A model generated the notes under the pieces. That model had not been told where the DNA came from, ran no database searches, and saw only the letters and a list, made by a program, of their open reading frames with translations. From positions 189,041,577 to 189,105,576 of the forward strand of contig NC_053395.1 in assembly GCF_905171765.1 (NCBI RefSeq): a DNA stretch of 64,000 nt. Direction: 5' to 3'. This DNA is from Bufo bufo (Eukaryota; Chordata; Amphibia; Anura; Bufonidae). The position numbers and the translations under genes were made by a program. Positions within the stretch are counted from its first letter, which is position 1, and each line of letters starts with the position of its first letter. This document shows, one piece after another, positions 54,835-64,000 of the stretch.

Positions 54835-55466
54835 AGTGCTGCATAGTAGTTTCCTAATGCACTTTTTCTTCGTTTAGCCGCATTTAGCCTCCTTGAGAAA
54901 TCAATGTTTTATTCAGTCGCTGCCCTGTGCTTCAAGTCAGGTTTGAAGTCAAGGGGGCAGCGGCCTAGGTGTCTCCAATGCTGCTCTCCCCACCTCCCGC
55001 CGCCTTTATTGACACACCGGATCTCAGTGCCGGGACCGCGCTCCCAGCCCGCATGCGCAGTAAAGGGCTGCTGTAGCCTGTAGCGCGATCCCGGCTACGC
55101 ATGCACCCGCCAGCCTTACATACTAGCGCAGTTACAGAAGATGCCGGGCGCATGCGCAGTAGCGAAACTGAAGCCGGCTGAGTGTACGAGCCGGAGCCGG
55201 GATCGCGCTACAGGCTACAGCAGCCCTTTACTGCGCATGCGGGCTGGGAGCGCGGTCCCGGCACTGAGATCCGGCTTGTCAATAAAGGCGGCGGGAGGCG
55301 TGGAGAGCAGCATTGGAGACGCCTAGGCCGCTGCCCCCTTGACTTCAAACCTGACTTGAAGCACGGGGCAGCGACTGAATAAAACATTGATTTCTCAAGG
55401 AGGCTAAATGCGGCTAAACGAAGAAAAAGTGCATTAGGAAACTACTATGCAGCACTATAAGGTACT
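54835..55466. repeat. Large palindrome 1 (arms about 265 bp)
   Basis: The left arm 54835-55096 and the right arm 55195-55466 are near-perfect reverse complements, with a GC-rich spacer of about 98 bp. Just left of it, 54779-54834 carries a TTAA end (AGGGAATCTGTCACCAAA), whereas the right-hand partner end is displaced by palindrome 2. Both arms give the same translated string on opposite strands, which reflects the palindrome and is not a gene. Confidence 0.9.
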
Positions 55467-55644
55467 ACATACTAGTACATACTTTGCACAAGTTTATTAT
55501 TTACAACTTAAAGGGAACCTGTCACCAAAAAAATCGCTTATTAAGCTGTTAATATTTTTAACAGCTTAATAAGCGATTTCTTTGGTGACAGGTTCCCTTT
55601 AAGTTGTAAATAATAAACTTGTGCAAAGTATGTACTAGTATGTA
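55466..55644. repeat. Palindrome 2 (arms about 85 bp)
   Basis: TACATACTAGTACATAC at the left is mirrored at about 55628-55644, and the arms run inward through TTAAAGGGAACCTGTCACC (55510) and its complement (about 55583-55602) to an A/T-rich centre near 55553. This looks like two MITE ends joined head to head. Confidence 0.9.
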
Positions 55645-56118
55645 TACTACTATCTAATCATCCTTATCCATCACTTGACACTTCACTAACTTACTGGGGA
55701 GTCGGGGACAGTCAGGACTCCTCTCCACTTAGACTTTTTCTTTTTACTGTGGCAGACTGCTGGGAGTGCAGAAAAGAATCCATTCACTTCTGGCCTACTG
55801 GGCATGGGCAGTTAGGCACACTGGGCACGGGTGGGCAGGCAGGCTCCCGCTCTTCACATTCAAAATAGGCAGCGGGCGGCAGCGTGGCGTCACTCACTCC
55901 GTCACGCCGCACGCACATGCTCCTCCCACTTTAGAAGCAGGCGGAGCAGGCGAGTGACGTCGGCAGAGGTGAGTGACGTCGGGAGACAAGGAGGCGGAGC
56001 ACATGACCTGACTACTCCTTGGCTTCCCAATCCCCAGCCAGGCCCGAGCCGCGGACCGCCCGCCCACGCCCCGCCCACTACACCAGGCGGGCGGGCGGGC
56101 CTGGCTGCCAGTGCCTTA

Positions 56119-56123
<5 letters not shown>

Positions 56124-56157
<34 letters not shown>
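56124..56157 (+). repeat. Poly-A run
   Basis: An uninterrupted A-run of more than 30 bases lies inside the hAT element, near its right end. There is no retroposed gene body next to it. Confidence 0.9.
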
Positions 56158-56159
<2 letters not shown>

Positions 56160-56850
56160 TATGCGGTCCGGACGGGCCCCCAGTGGCGTAGGGCCCCATA
56201 GCCACTGCTATGGTTGCTATGGCGATCCCTACGCCACTGGTATTTGGGATCTAGGTTTGGAATATAGACACAGTTTTTACATAATCATCAAAACATACAA
56301 TTGTAGGTATCGACTTTAATGTAACACAATTTTAATAGACGTATTCAATATATATCTTTGAAGTACTTCACTCTAGGAATTTGTACTAATGAATGAAAGT
56401 CAGCAATAGGCTTTGTATCACAAACTATACCTTACTGTCTACTGGTCAGGGTGTAATGATTGCAGGTTTGCACATATTTTAGGGGTTGCATGAGAACTGC
56501 ATCGGTAACGCAAGTGCGTCTTTATATACAAAGGATACATTGAATTATGGTCCGTGGTTGGTGAGTACGTCTGCATCTTTCAACCAGAGGTGATAAATAG
56601 AGTGAGAGTAGTTTAACAGCACATGGGCTTATTGTTTTAATATTATTTTATCTTGATTGTGTAATAAAGGTACTTGTATATTTTAATGTAACATTTAGAT
56701 GGTGAGTGCCTGTATTTTTCTTCTCTTTTTACAATAACCTTTATAACGTTTATAGTGATGGGGTGAGTCACTAAAAAACAGCGCACCTCTACCATAGTGT
56801 AAAAGCGAGAGAGAGCCACTATAGATTATTCTATTTAATTGTTGGAATAG

Positions 56851-57370
56851 CTGTTTCAGATCTCTATGTGGATGTTGTAAGAAAACTAGTAAGTCATCAG
56901 CAAAAAGTGCATGTTTGAGTTCCTGCCTACCTATCTTAATGCCCTCTATGCTAGCTTTCAGTTTTAGTTTGAGACAGAGGTTTAATGGCTAGGTTGAACA
57001 GAAGTGGGGAGAGTGGGCATCCTTCCTGCCCTGATGCCCTTATTTAAGTTAAATGGGCAAGAGCGATATCTGGGGGTATATATTCTGGCTTGAGGGTTAT
57101 TGTATAATGCTGTGAGATATTGCCGGAATGGACCTTGAAAACCCATACCATCTAATACAGTCCCCATGCATCCCCAGTCTACACTATCGAAAGCTTTCTC
57201 GGCGTCTATAGTAACTATAGCTGGGGATGGATGTACTGCAGGGCGCAGGTTTACCTCATCTAAGACTGCTAGTATCTAAGACTGAGAATATTTGTGACTG
57301 CGGCCCTTCCCTGCACAAAACCCACCTGAGCTGGGGATATTAATTTCGGCAGAATTAGTGCCAATGATTG
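56851..57370 (-). pseudogene. Older L1-type LINE, RT part upstream of the insertion
   Basis: On the minus strand the RT blocks AFDSVDWGCM, MGFQGPFRQYLTALYNNPQAR and, nearer the junction, KHALFADDLLVFLQ can be read. They match the expected upstream half of the ORF2 whose lower part is at 51557-53464. Small frame changes break the region around 57030. Confidence 0.87.
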
Positions 57371-57546
57371 CCAGTTTTAGTCACCCAAGGTCACTTAAAA
57401 AAGTAAAAAAATTTTTTTTTTTTTTACAAATATATAAATGTTCAAATCACCCCTCTTTCATCAAAATAAAAAAAACAACAATAAAAAGAAATACACATTA
57501 TGGGCATCACCACAATGCCCGCACTATTAAAATATAACAATATTAA

Positions 57547-58464
57547 CAACTAGCAGAAGGACCCGGCTTCGCTCTGGTAGATTTAATCTATTTCATTTAA
57601 TGTTTGTGTGTGTCGTTAAAAGATATCACCACTATCCACTATAACAGTGACATCTACAGCACCCCTCCCCCTTAACAGTGACCTCCACAGCCCCCCACCC
57701 CTTAACATTGACCCCCCCACAATGCCCCGTCCCTTGAAATTGGACCTCCACAGCAGCCCACCCCCTTAACTTTGACCTTTATAGCAGCCTTCCCCTTTAA
57801 CAGTGAGTTTTACAGCACACCACCCCCTTGACAGTGACCTCCACAGGGGCCCGCCCCCTTACCAGTGGCCTCTACAGCAATCTGCCCCTTAACACTGACC
57901 TCCATAGCGGACCATCCCCTTAACTGTGACCTCCACAGCAGCCTGCTCCTAGGGTGGCCAGAGGTCCAGTTTTAGGCCGGACAGTCCAGCTTTCCCACTC
58001 CCTGTCCTCCGTCTGGCGCAGGGCCTGGATGGACACAGGGATGTCCTTTTAAACAGCTCACTCTCAGACAGCAGCACTGTACTGTCTGAGTGTGAGCTGC
58101 AGCGAGAAAGTCACCGTCCCTACCACCCCTGCAGCTGACAGAAGTTGATTTTTACCTTAATTTTTTCAATCCCCGTTGTCTGAGGAGTGGGAGGGGCGTG
58201 GCCTAACCAGATTTGGGCATGGCTTAGCGGAACCTAAAAGTTGATTTTTAACTTCATTTTTTCAATCTCTATTGGCTGAGAAGTGGAAGGGTGTGTGGCC
58301 TAACTGGATGGGGGGGGGGGGGGGGTCTTTTTGAACAGCTCACTCTAAGACAGCAGCACTGTGCTGTTTGAGTGTGAGCTGCAGGGAGAACGTCATCCCC
58401 ACTCCCACCCCTGCAGCAAGTTGATTTTTACCTACATTTTTTCAATCCCCATTGGCTGAGGAGT

Positions 58465-58495
<31 letters not shown>

Positions 58496-58919
58496 GGGCG
58501 TGGATTTTCAGAGAATAAAAACATCTATTGCTGGAACAAAGGCACATCTGGAAATAAGGTGCTAAGTGCTATTAGGCCATGGCTTTACTTCAATAGCGAT
58601 TATCCTAGTGAAAGATTTCCTTTAAAGCTCACCTACAGCAGTGAAGAAAAATGGCTGGGTTGTTATGGAAACCTGGAGTAAAACTGTGTATGTGGAGGCT
58701 AACGGCTGATAAGAGTCATGTGACCAAGCTTCTATTGGCTAATGCATTTTTTGAGAATATCTCAGAAGGTCCTAGAGAGCTGAGACCCGGTCTAAAACCT
58801 TCCCGGACACCTGATGTACCTGTGTGCCAAATTTCGTGATTGTGAATGCGACGGTGCGGATTCCTTTAGCGGACATACAGACATACACACACACACATAC
58901 ACTCAGCTTTATATAATAG
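57547..58919. mobile_element. 1.37-kb insertion with 7-bp duplication, family unknown
   Basis: ATATTAA flanks both sides (57540-57546 and 58920-58926). It begins CAACTAGCAGAAGGACCCGG and ends with an ACATACACACACACACATAC-type run and CTCAGCTTTATATAATAG. A segment ATTTCGTGATTGTGAATGCG near 58831 is typical of short retroposon tails I have seen in many animal genomes. I cannot assign it to a LINE, SINE or Helitron family. It contains the minisatellite at 57640, G-runs at 58309-58324 and 58480-58498 and a (GT)n tract at 58463-58479. Confidence 0.6.
57640..57955. repeat. About 31-34-bp minisatellite
   Basis: Eight or nine imperfect copies of a unit with CCCCTTAACAGTGACCTCCA and CAGCAGCCC. Confidence 0.88.
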
Positions 58920-59874
58920 ATATTAATCCCATACGGTGAATGGTGTAACAGAAAAATAAATAAAATCTGCAATTTTTTGTCACTTCAACTCCCCAAAGTT
59001 TTTTTAATAGAAAGTGATCAAAAAGTCATACACACTTCAAAATGGAATCACTGAAAGATTGCCCCCGCAAAATATGAGCCCCCACACAACTCTGTACGCA
59101 TAACTACAAAAAAGTTATAGGGGTCAAAATATAGTGTGAAACAAAAAAATGTTTTTCAAGTTTTTTAATTTTTTCAGTATTAAAAAGGCAAGAAAAACTA
59201 GTGTGGTATCATTGTATTCATACTAACCTGGGGAATGAAGGTAACAGGGCAATTTTAGTGCAAATTGAACGCAGTTAAAAAAAAACTGTGGCAGAATTGT
59301 GGTTTTTTTCCAATTCCACCCCATTTGGAATTTTTTCCAGCTTTCCACTGCATTGTATGCAACTGTAAATGGTGAAAAAAATAAGCCCTCATAAGGCTGT
59401 CTGAACAGAAAAACTAAAAAGTTATGACTGGGAAGACAGGGAGTGAAAAATTTTAATGTAAAAAAAATTTGAAAAAAAGTGACTATCCGAATGCATTGTG
59501 CAACCAGGAAAAATATCACAATTTGCATATGATGCTTCCCACCATAAACAATTTTTATTTTCGTTTTTTAGCCCCTGCCATCCAAAAGCTATTATTTATT
59601 AATTTTGTTTATTTTTTTTATTTCTGTTTACATAGCCGTATAGGTCTTGTTTTTTGTTGGACAAGTTGTAATTTGTAATAGTTGTGATTTCTTTTTAATT
59701 TAATTTATCTTATATAAAATGGGGAAAATTGAGTCAGTGCCATTTTTTTATTCTTTCCCCCCCCACACTTTTAGTCCACTGGAAGCAGCGGGGATGGGAC
59801 CCTGGGCACTGGAACAGGACAGCAGTGCCTAGGCCCCACTGTAATTAAGTTTGCTTTCAGGGTTAGAAAACTCC

Positions 59875-60165
59875 TTTAAACATTTTACTGCCCTAGACCA
59901 CCAGTTGTTCTTACATTAAACCCTTCACTGCCTTAGACCACCAGGTATCCTTATATCAATGTTTTTATTGCCCAAGTCCACCAGAGGCACTGGAATGAAC
60001 GTACTTACTGTCCTTGAAAACCAGGTATAGTAACATTAAATCTATACTTCCCTAGATTATTGACATTAACTCTTTGCTGTCCTATATCACCAGGGATCCT
60101 GTTACTAACATCTCTACTGCTAAAGACCACCAGGGATGTAGGCAATAACTTTCACTGTGTTAGAC
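59875..60165. repeat. Degenerate about 40-bp minisatellite
   Basis: The core TACTGCCCTAGACCACCAG recurs with decay near 59886, 59926, 59966, 60006, 60045, 60076, 60115 and 60143, a spacing of 30-40 bp. There is no ORF or known function. Confidence 0.8.
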
Positions 60166-60469
60166 CTGGATGCTATTTCATACTATTTGCCTGGATGCAG
60201 TATGATGCTGTATATCTGGTGCTTTGCCTTGCTTAGAGGGAGCAGCATCCAGGTTCCAAACTGCCCCACTCACCAGCTAGAAAGCTTAAAGCAAACAATT
60301 TCCTGTTCGTGATCAATTAAATTGAACTTACCAGCCTCAGATGTGATCTCAATATGTATGGCATATGACTACAGATTTGGATATATCCCTTTAAAAATCC
60401 TGCATTTACCTCTCAGGATACTGGATAAGAGAAAATTTAGACCTTTGCTTTATAAACCTTGCTTAGGGG

Positions 60470-61430
60470 GCATTCACACAATCATATCCGGTTTACAGTC
60501 CGCAAATTGCTGATTCACAAAACACAAATACTGACCGTTTGCATCCTGCATTTTCCCCTTCGGCAGGTCCTGCATTATGTAACAAATGCCTATTCTTGTC
60601 CGCTAAACGGAAGCTATTTTTTTGCAGAAACGGAAGCACGGATGCGGAAGTGTGGATCCGCAAATGCGGATGCGGACAGCACATTCTGGCCCCATTGAAA
60701 ATGAATGGGTCTGCACCTGTTCCGCAAAATTGCGGAACGGATGCGGACCCATTTTGTGGACTTGTGAATGGACCCTTAAGCCTCTTGCACACGAATGTTT
60801 TTTCTTTCCGTTTCCGTTCCGTTTTTTGCGTTCCGTATACAGACCGTATATGGAACCATTTATTTCAATGGATCCACAAAAAAAACGGAAGGTACTCTGT
60901 ATGCCTTCCGTTTTCGTATTTCCATTCCATTCAAGGATAGAACATGTCCTATTAGGCCTCTTGCACACGACCGTATGTGTTTTGTGGTCCACAAAAAGTA
61001 TCCGCGAAAAATATGGATTCCATCCGTGTGCATTCCGTATTTTTCGGAACGGAACAGCCGGCCCCTGAAAGAAAAGTACTATCCTTGTCCATGATGTGGA
61101 CAAGAATAGGACATGTTCTATTTTTTTGCGGAACAGAAATATGGAAACGGAATGCACACGGAGTACCTTCCGTTTTTTTTGCGGACCCATTGAAATGAAT
61201 GGTTCCATATACGGTCCGCAAAAAAAACGGAATGGACATGGAAAGAAAATACGTTCGTGTGCATGAGCCCTTATTGTCCGCATAACGGACAAGGATAGTA
61301 CTGTTCTATCAGGGGCCAGCTGTTCCGTTCCCCAAAAAACAGAATGCACACGGACGTCATTAGTATTACTTGCGGATCTGTTTTTTACTGAAAATGCCAT
61401 ATGGTCATGTGCAAGAGACCTTAAGACGGG
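60470..61430. repeat. Inverted/direct repeat block rich in CCGT and GCGGA
   Basis: TTCCGTTTTTTGCG-type and CGCAAAAAACGGAA-type segments alternate on both strands, and GGTTCCATATACGG with complement occurs near 60848 and 61201. CTCTTGCACACGA occurs at 60782 and 60959, and a degraded inverted copy near 61255. It looks like several related fold-back units. Open frames on both strands here are composition effects. Confidence 0.75.
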
Positions 61431-61500
61431 ATGTGGAGGGGTATGATGGGTGTCTGGGGATTCTGCCCTCTTCCTCACTCTTTTGCCTGTTTTCCTTTAA

Positions 61501-62196
61501 AGCATAACTGTCGTATATATTTTTTTTGGAGTATTGGATTGTGGTGATTAATATCACCTTGGTGGCCCTATTTCAACTTTTCACTGTGTATTTAATTACC
61601 CCTTAATTCCACATTTTTGTTCCCTGTACTGCCTACTTTTACCTGTGCTTAAAATAGGGTTGCTGCGTGCAAGGTCAGATTACTGACAGCCAGGGACTGT
61701 AAGTAAATGATTAAAGCCAGGTCCTCCCCAGCAGCTGACAACAGTGCCTGGGCTGTGTGCACTTCTCCCTGTCCCTGCGCTTGGCAGACGCTCCCTCACT
61801 CAGCAGAGCTGAAGAATGCAGAGTTGAAGCAGCACAGACCAGGGAAGGGAGATCTGCCGTCTGCTCAGTGTATAAATGAAAGCAACATGTGGTAAGAGGA
61901 CCACTAGGTGCTGCAGGAGATTAACCCTTTAGGGGGAAGGCTCTGGTTACTGACACTTTTGGGGGGCTATTGTTACTGGCTAGTGAGAGCAGGCGGGATT
62001 AGCCTCAGGGTGAGGGCAGTGGCGGCCATCTTAACTGAATAGTGAAATTGCAGTTTTATGCAGACTGGTTGCTAAGGGCTGAATCTTATTAAATATGGGG
62101 TAAGTCAGTCTAATAGTAACTGATTCTGGAATATCATGTTATTAGTAACTACATATATGAACATTTTAATTAGGGTCTAAGTGTGACAGTTATCCT
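61501..62196. mobile_element. 0.7-kb MITE with TTAA flanks
   Basis: AGCATAACTGTC at the left and GACAGTTATCCT at the right are inverted, flanked by TTAA (61497-61500, 62197-62200). It is non-coding and contains no further palindrome that I can see. Confidence 0.78.
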
Positions 62197-62360
62197 TTAA
62201 GTTATAGCAGCCAGAGTTTATTACCTGCTGTTGTAATTAGATCCATACAGCAGCTCTTTCTGGATTGACAGAAGAGGGAATGCAGGAGAGATTGTTCTCT
62301 GTTCACCATGCCTCTCCACTGTTGGCATGTTGCAGCGATCTGTGAGAGGTGTTTGTTTAA

Positions 62361-64000
62361 CCACCTCCCGACCGCCGAACGCACGGATGCGTCCAGAAGG
62401 TGGTTGATTCATTCCTCCTGGACGCATCCGTGCGTCATCTCGCGAGACGCGAGATTTCCTGTGAACGCGCGCACACAGGCGCGCGCGTTCACAGGAACGG
62501 AAGGTAAGCGAGTGGATCTCCAGCCTGCCAGCGGCGATCGTTCGCTGGCAGGCTGGAGATGTAATTTTTTTAACCCCTAACAGGTATATTAGACACTGTT
62601 ATGATAACAGCGTCTAATATACCTGCTACCTGGTCCTCTGGTGGTCCCTTTTGCTTGGATCGACCACCAGAGGACACAGGCAGCACAGTAAAGTAGCACC
62701 AAACACCCCTACACTACACTACACCCCCCCGTCACTTATTAACCCCTTATGAACCACTGATCACCCCTGATCACCCCATATAGACTCCCTGATCACCCCC
62801 TGTCATTGATCACCCCCCTGTCATTGATCACCCCCCTGTAAGGCTCCATTCAGATGTCCGTCTGATTTTTACGGATCCACTGATACATGTATCGGATCCG
62901 CAAAACACGTACGGACATTTGAATGGAGCCTTACAGGGGGGTGATCAATGACGGAGGTGATCACCCCATATAGACTCCCTGATCACCCCCCTGTCATTGA
63001 TCACCCCCCTGTCATTGATCACCCCCCTGTAAGGCTGCATTCAGATGTCCGTATGTTTTTTACGGATCCACGGATACATGGATCGGATCCGCAAAACACA
63101 TACGGACATCTAAATGGAGCCTTATTGGGGGGTGATCAATGACAGGGGGGTGATCACCCCATATAGACTCCCTGATCACCCCCCTGTCATTGATCACCCC
63201 CCTGTAAGGCTGCATTCAGATGTCCGTATGTTTTTTACGGATCCACGGATACATGGATCGGATCCGCAAAACACATACGGACATCTGAATGGAGCCTTAT
63301 AGGGGGGTGATCAATGACAGGGGGGTGATCACCCCATATAGACTCCCTGATCACCCCCCTGTCATTGATCACCCCCCTGTCATTGATCATCCCCCTGTAA
63401 GGCTGCATTCAGATGTCCGTATGTTTTTTACGGATCCACGGATACATGGATCGGATCCGCAAAACACATACGGACATCTGAATGGAGCCTTATAGGGGGG
63501 TGATCAATGACAGGGGGGTGATCACCCCATATAGACTCCCTGATCACCCCCCTGTCATTGATCACCCCCCTGTCATTGATCACCCCCCTGTAAGGCTGCA
63601 TTCAGATGTCCGTATGTTTTTTACGGATACATGGATCGGATCCGCAAAACACATACGGACATCTGAATGGAGCCTTATAGGGCGGTGATCAATGACAGGG
63701 GGGTGATCACCCCATATAGACTCCCTGATCACCCCCCTGTCATTGATCACCCCCCTGTAAGGCTCCATTCAGACATTTTTTTGGCCCAAGTTAGCGGAAA
63801 TATTTTTTTTTTTCATATTCCTCTAACTTGTGTCAAAAAATAAAATCTCACATGAACTCACCATACCCCTCACGGAATCCAAATGCGTAACATTTTTTAG
63901 ACGTTTATATTCCAGACTTCTTCTCACGCTTTAGGGCCCCTAGAATGCCAGGGCAGTATAAATACCCCACATGTGACCCCATTTCGGAAAGAAGACACCC
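62361..64000. mobile_element. Left part of a TTAA-type element, cut by the window end
   Basis: TTAA at 62357-62360 precedes CCACCTCCCGACCGCC, followed by serial perfect hairpins: GGACGCATCCGTGCG with complement (62384-62434), GTGAACGCGCGC with complement (62461-62495), CTCCAGCCTGCCAGCG with complement (62518-62560), GTATATTAGACACTGTTATG with complement (62583-62623) and CCAGAGGAC with complement. Then comes a tandem array (62839-63775) and AT-rich sequence. The organisation resembles the left end of the 1286 element. The right end is not in the window. Confidence 0.65.
62839..63775. repeat. Tandem array of 167-193-bp self-palindromic units
   Basis: Units start with TAAGGCT(C/G)CATTCAGA at 62839, 63030, 63205, 63398, 63591 and 63758. 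Each unit contains an inverted pair (AGATGTCCGTATG with CATACGGACATCT) around GGATCGGATCC, then GGGGGTGATCA with its complement. Length differences of 18 bp come from one or two copies of CTGTCATTGATCACCCCC. Confidence 0.93.

Larger units (their letters stand above)
54624..56239. mobile_element. 1.6-kb non-autonomous hAT element with 8-bp target duplication
   Basis: The left end CAGGGGCGTAGCTA and the right end CCCTACGCCACTG are inverted, and GTATTTGG flanks both sides (54616-54623, 56240-56247). It contains the palindromic TTAA MITEs and a poly-A run at 56124-56157. There is no transposase. It shares ends with the MITE at 40149-40458. Confidence 0.9.
53465..56840. mobile_element. 3.4-kb insertion with inverted-repeat regions and 10-bp duplication
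   Basis: GTTGGAATAG flanks both sides (53455-53464 and 56841-56850), and the LINE reading continues across it, so this is an insertion. A 130-bp segment near its left end (about 53478-53592) recurs inverted near its right side (about 56605-56733), with shared GTACCTTTATTACACAATCA and CCCATGTGCTGTTAA. About 105 bp of non-matching sequence lies between the right repeat and the junction. No transposase is found. It carries a Tc1 MITE, a hAT element and two palindromes. Short repeats around TATAGAGACTAT recur at 53827, 54030 and similar sites. Confidence 0.75.
57371..59560. repeat. Degenerate AT-rich dispersed repeat, split by an insertion
   Basis: Blocks such as GATCAAAAAGTCATACAC and CAATTTTTTGTCAC recall the interior of the 1286-4071 element (there GATCAAAAAGTCATACGC). 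It is split at 57547-58919. There are no coding features. Confidence 0.55.

Noticed and set aside
55141..55382. Arginine-rich open frames on both strands
   Set aside because: They are mirrored by the palindrome arms and give the same string on opposite strands.
53465..56840. Polinton/Maverick element because of long inverted repeats
   Set aside because: Far too short, no polymerase or integrase, and the duplication is 10 bp instead of 6.
60603..61478. 291-residue minus-strand frame
   Set aside because: It lies in the mirrored CCGT/GCGGA repeat block; the translation is internally repetitive and overlaps similar frames on the other strand.

Overview
This window is a stretch of vertebrate nuclear DNA, most likely from a frog or toad with a large genome. 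I see no convincing host gene, tRNA or rRNA. Almost everything readable is mobile DNA or tandem repeat. The anuran call is an inference from repeat types: many TTAA-flanked inverted-repeat elements starting AGGG or CCCCTTA, Tc1-like elements, a Penelope-like element, CR1-type and L1-type LINEs, BED-finger hAT elements and a chromodomain Ty3/gypsy element. There are no operons, CRISPR arrays or bacterial signals.

Layout. 1-6150: a 31-bp minisatellite, a perfect 27-bp hairpin, a 2.8-kb TTAA element, a 0.7-kb MITE and a 70-bp tandem array. 6159-12660: one hAT transposon with an 8-bp target duplication, a decayed transposase on the minus strand and a nested TTAA element. 12.7-15.8 kb: MITEs and pyrimidine-rich repeats. 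15.8-22.7 kb: a CR1-type LINE split by a Penelope-like element, itself invaded by a fold-back Tc1 element. 25484-30034: an LTR element with 945-bp LTRs, no pol, a PPxY-bearing Gag-like ORF and, after one in-frame stop, a Y-box-like cold-shock domain. 31529-39015: a DD37E Tc1-like transposon with an intact transposase, carrying near one end a full-length L1-type LINE with two open ORFs and a 16-bp target duplication.

39-43 kb: small hAT and hairpin MITEs and a LINE 3' fragment. 42998-48265: an apparently very young chromovirus with LTRs that look identical, a 5-bp duplication, one open 1443-residue Gag-Pol and a self-priming signature. 48.3-51.5 kb: MITEs. 51.5-57.4 kb: an older minus-strand L1 split by a 3.4-kb insertion that holds a Tc1 MITE, a hAT element and two large palindromes. 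57.4-62.2 kb: degenerate repeats, two minisatellites and a MITE. 62361-64000: the start of another TTAA element with serial hairpins and a palindromic 167-193-bp tandem array, cut by the window end.

The elements capable of coding (chromovirus, L1, DD37E transposase, possibly the cold-shock LTR element) are each independent. The most unusual item is the LTR element with the cold-shock domain. All domain calls are by eye from translated sequence; family names need database confirmation.
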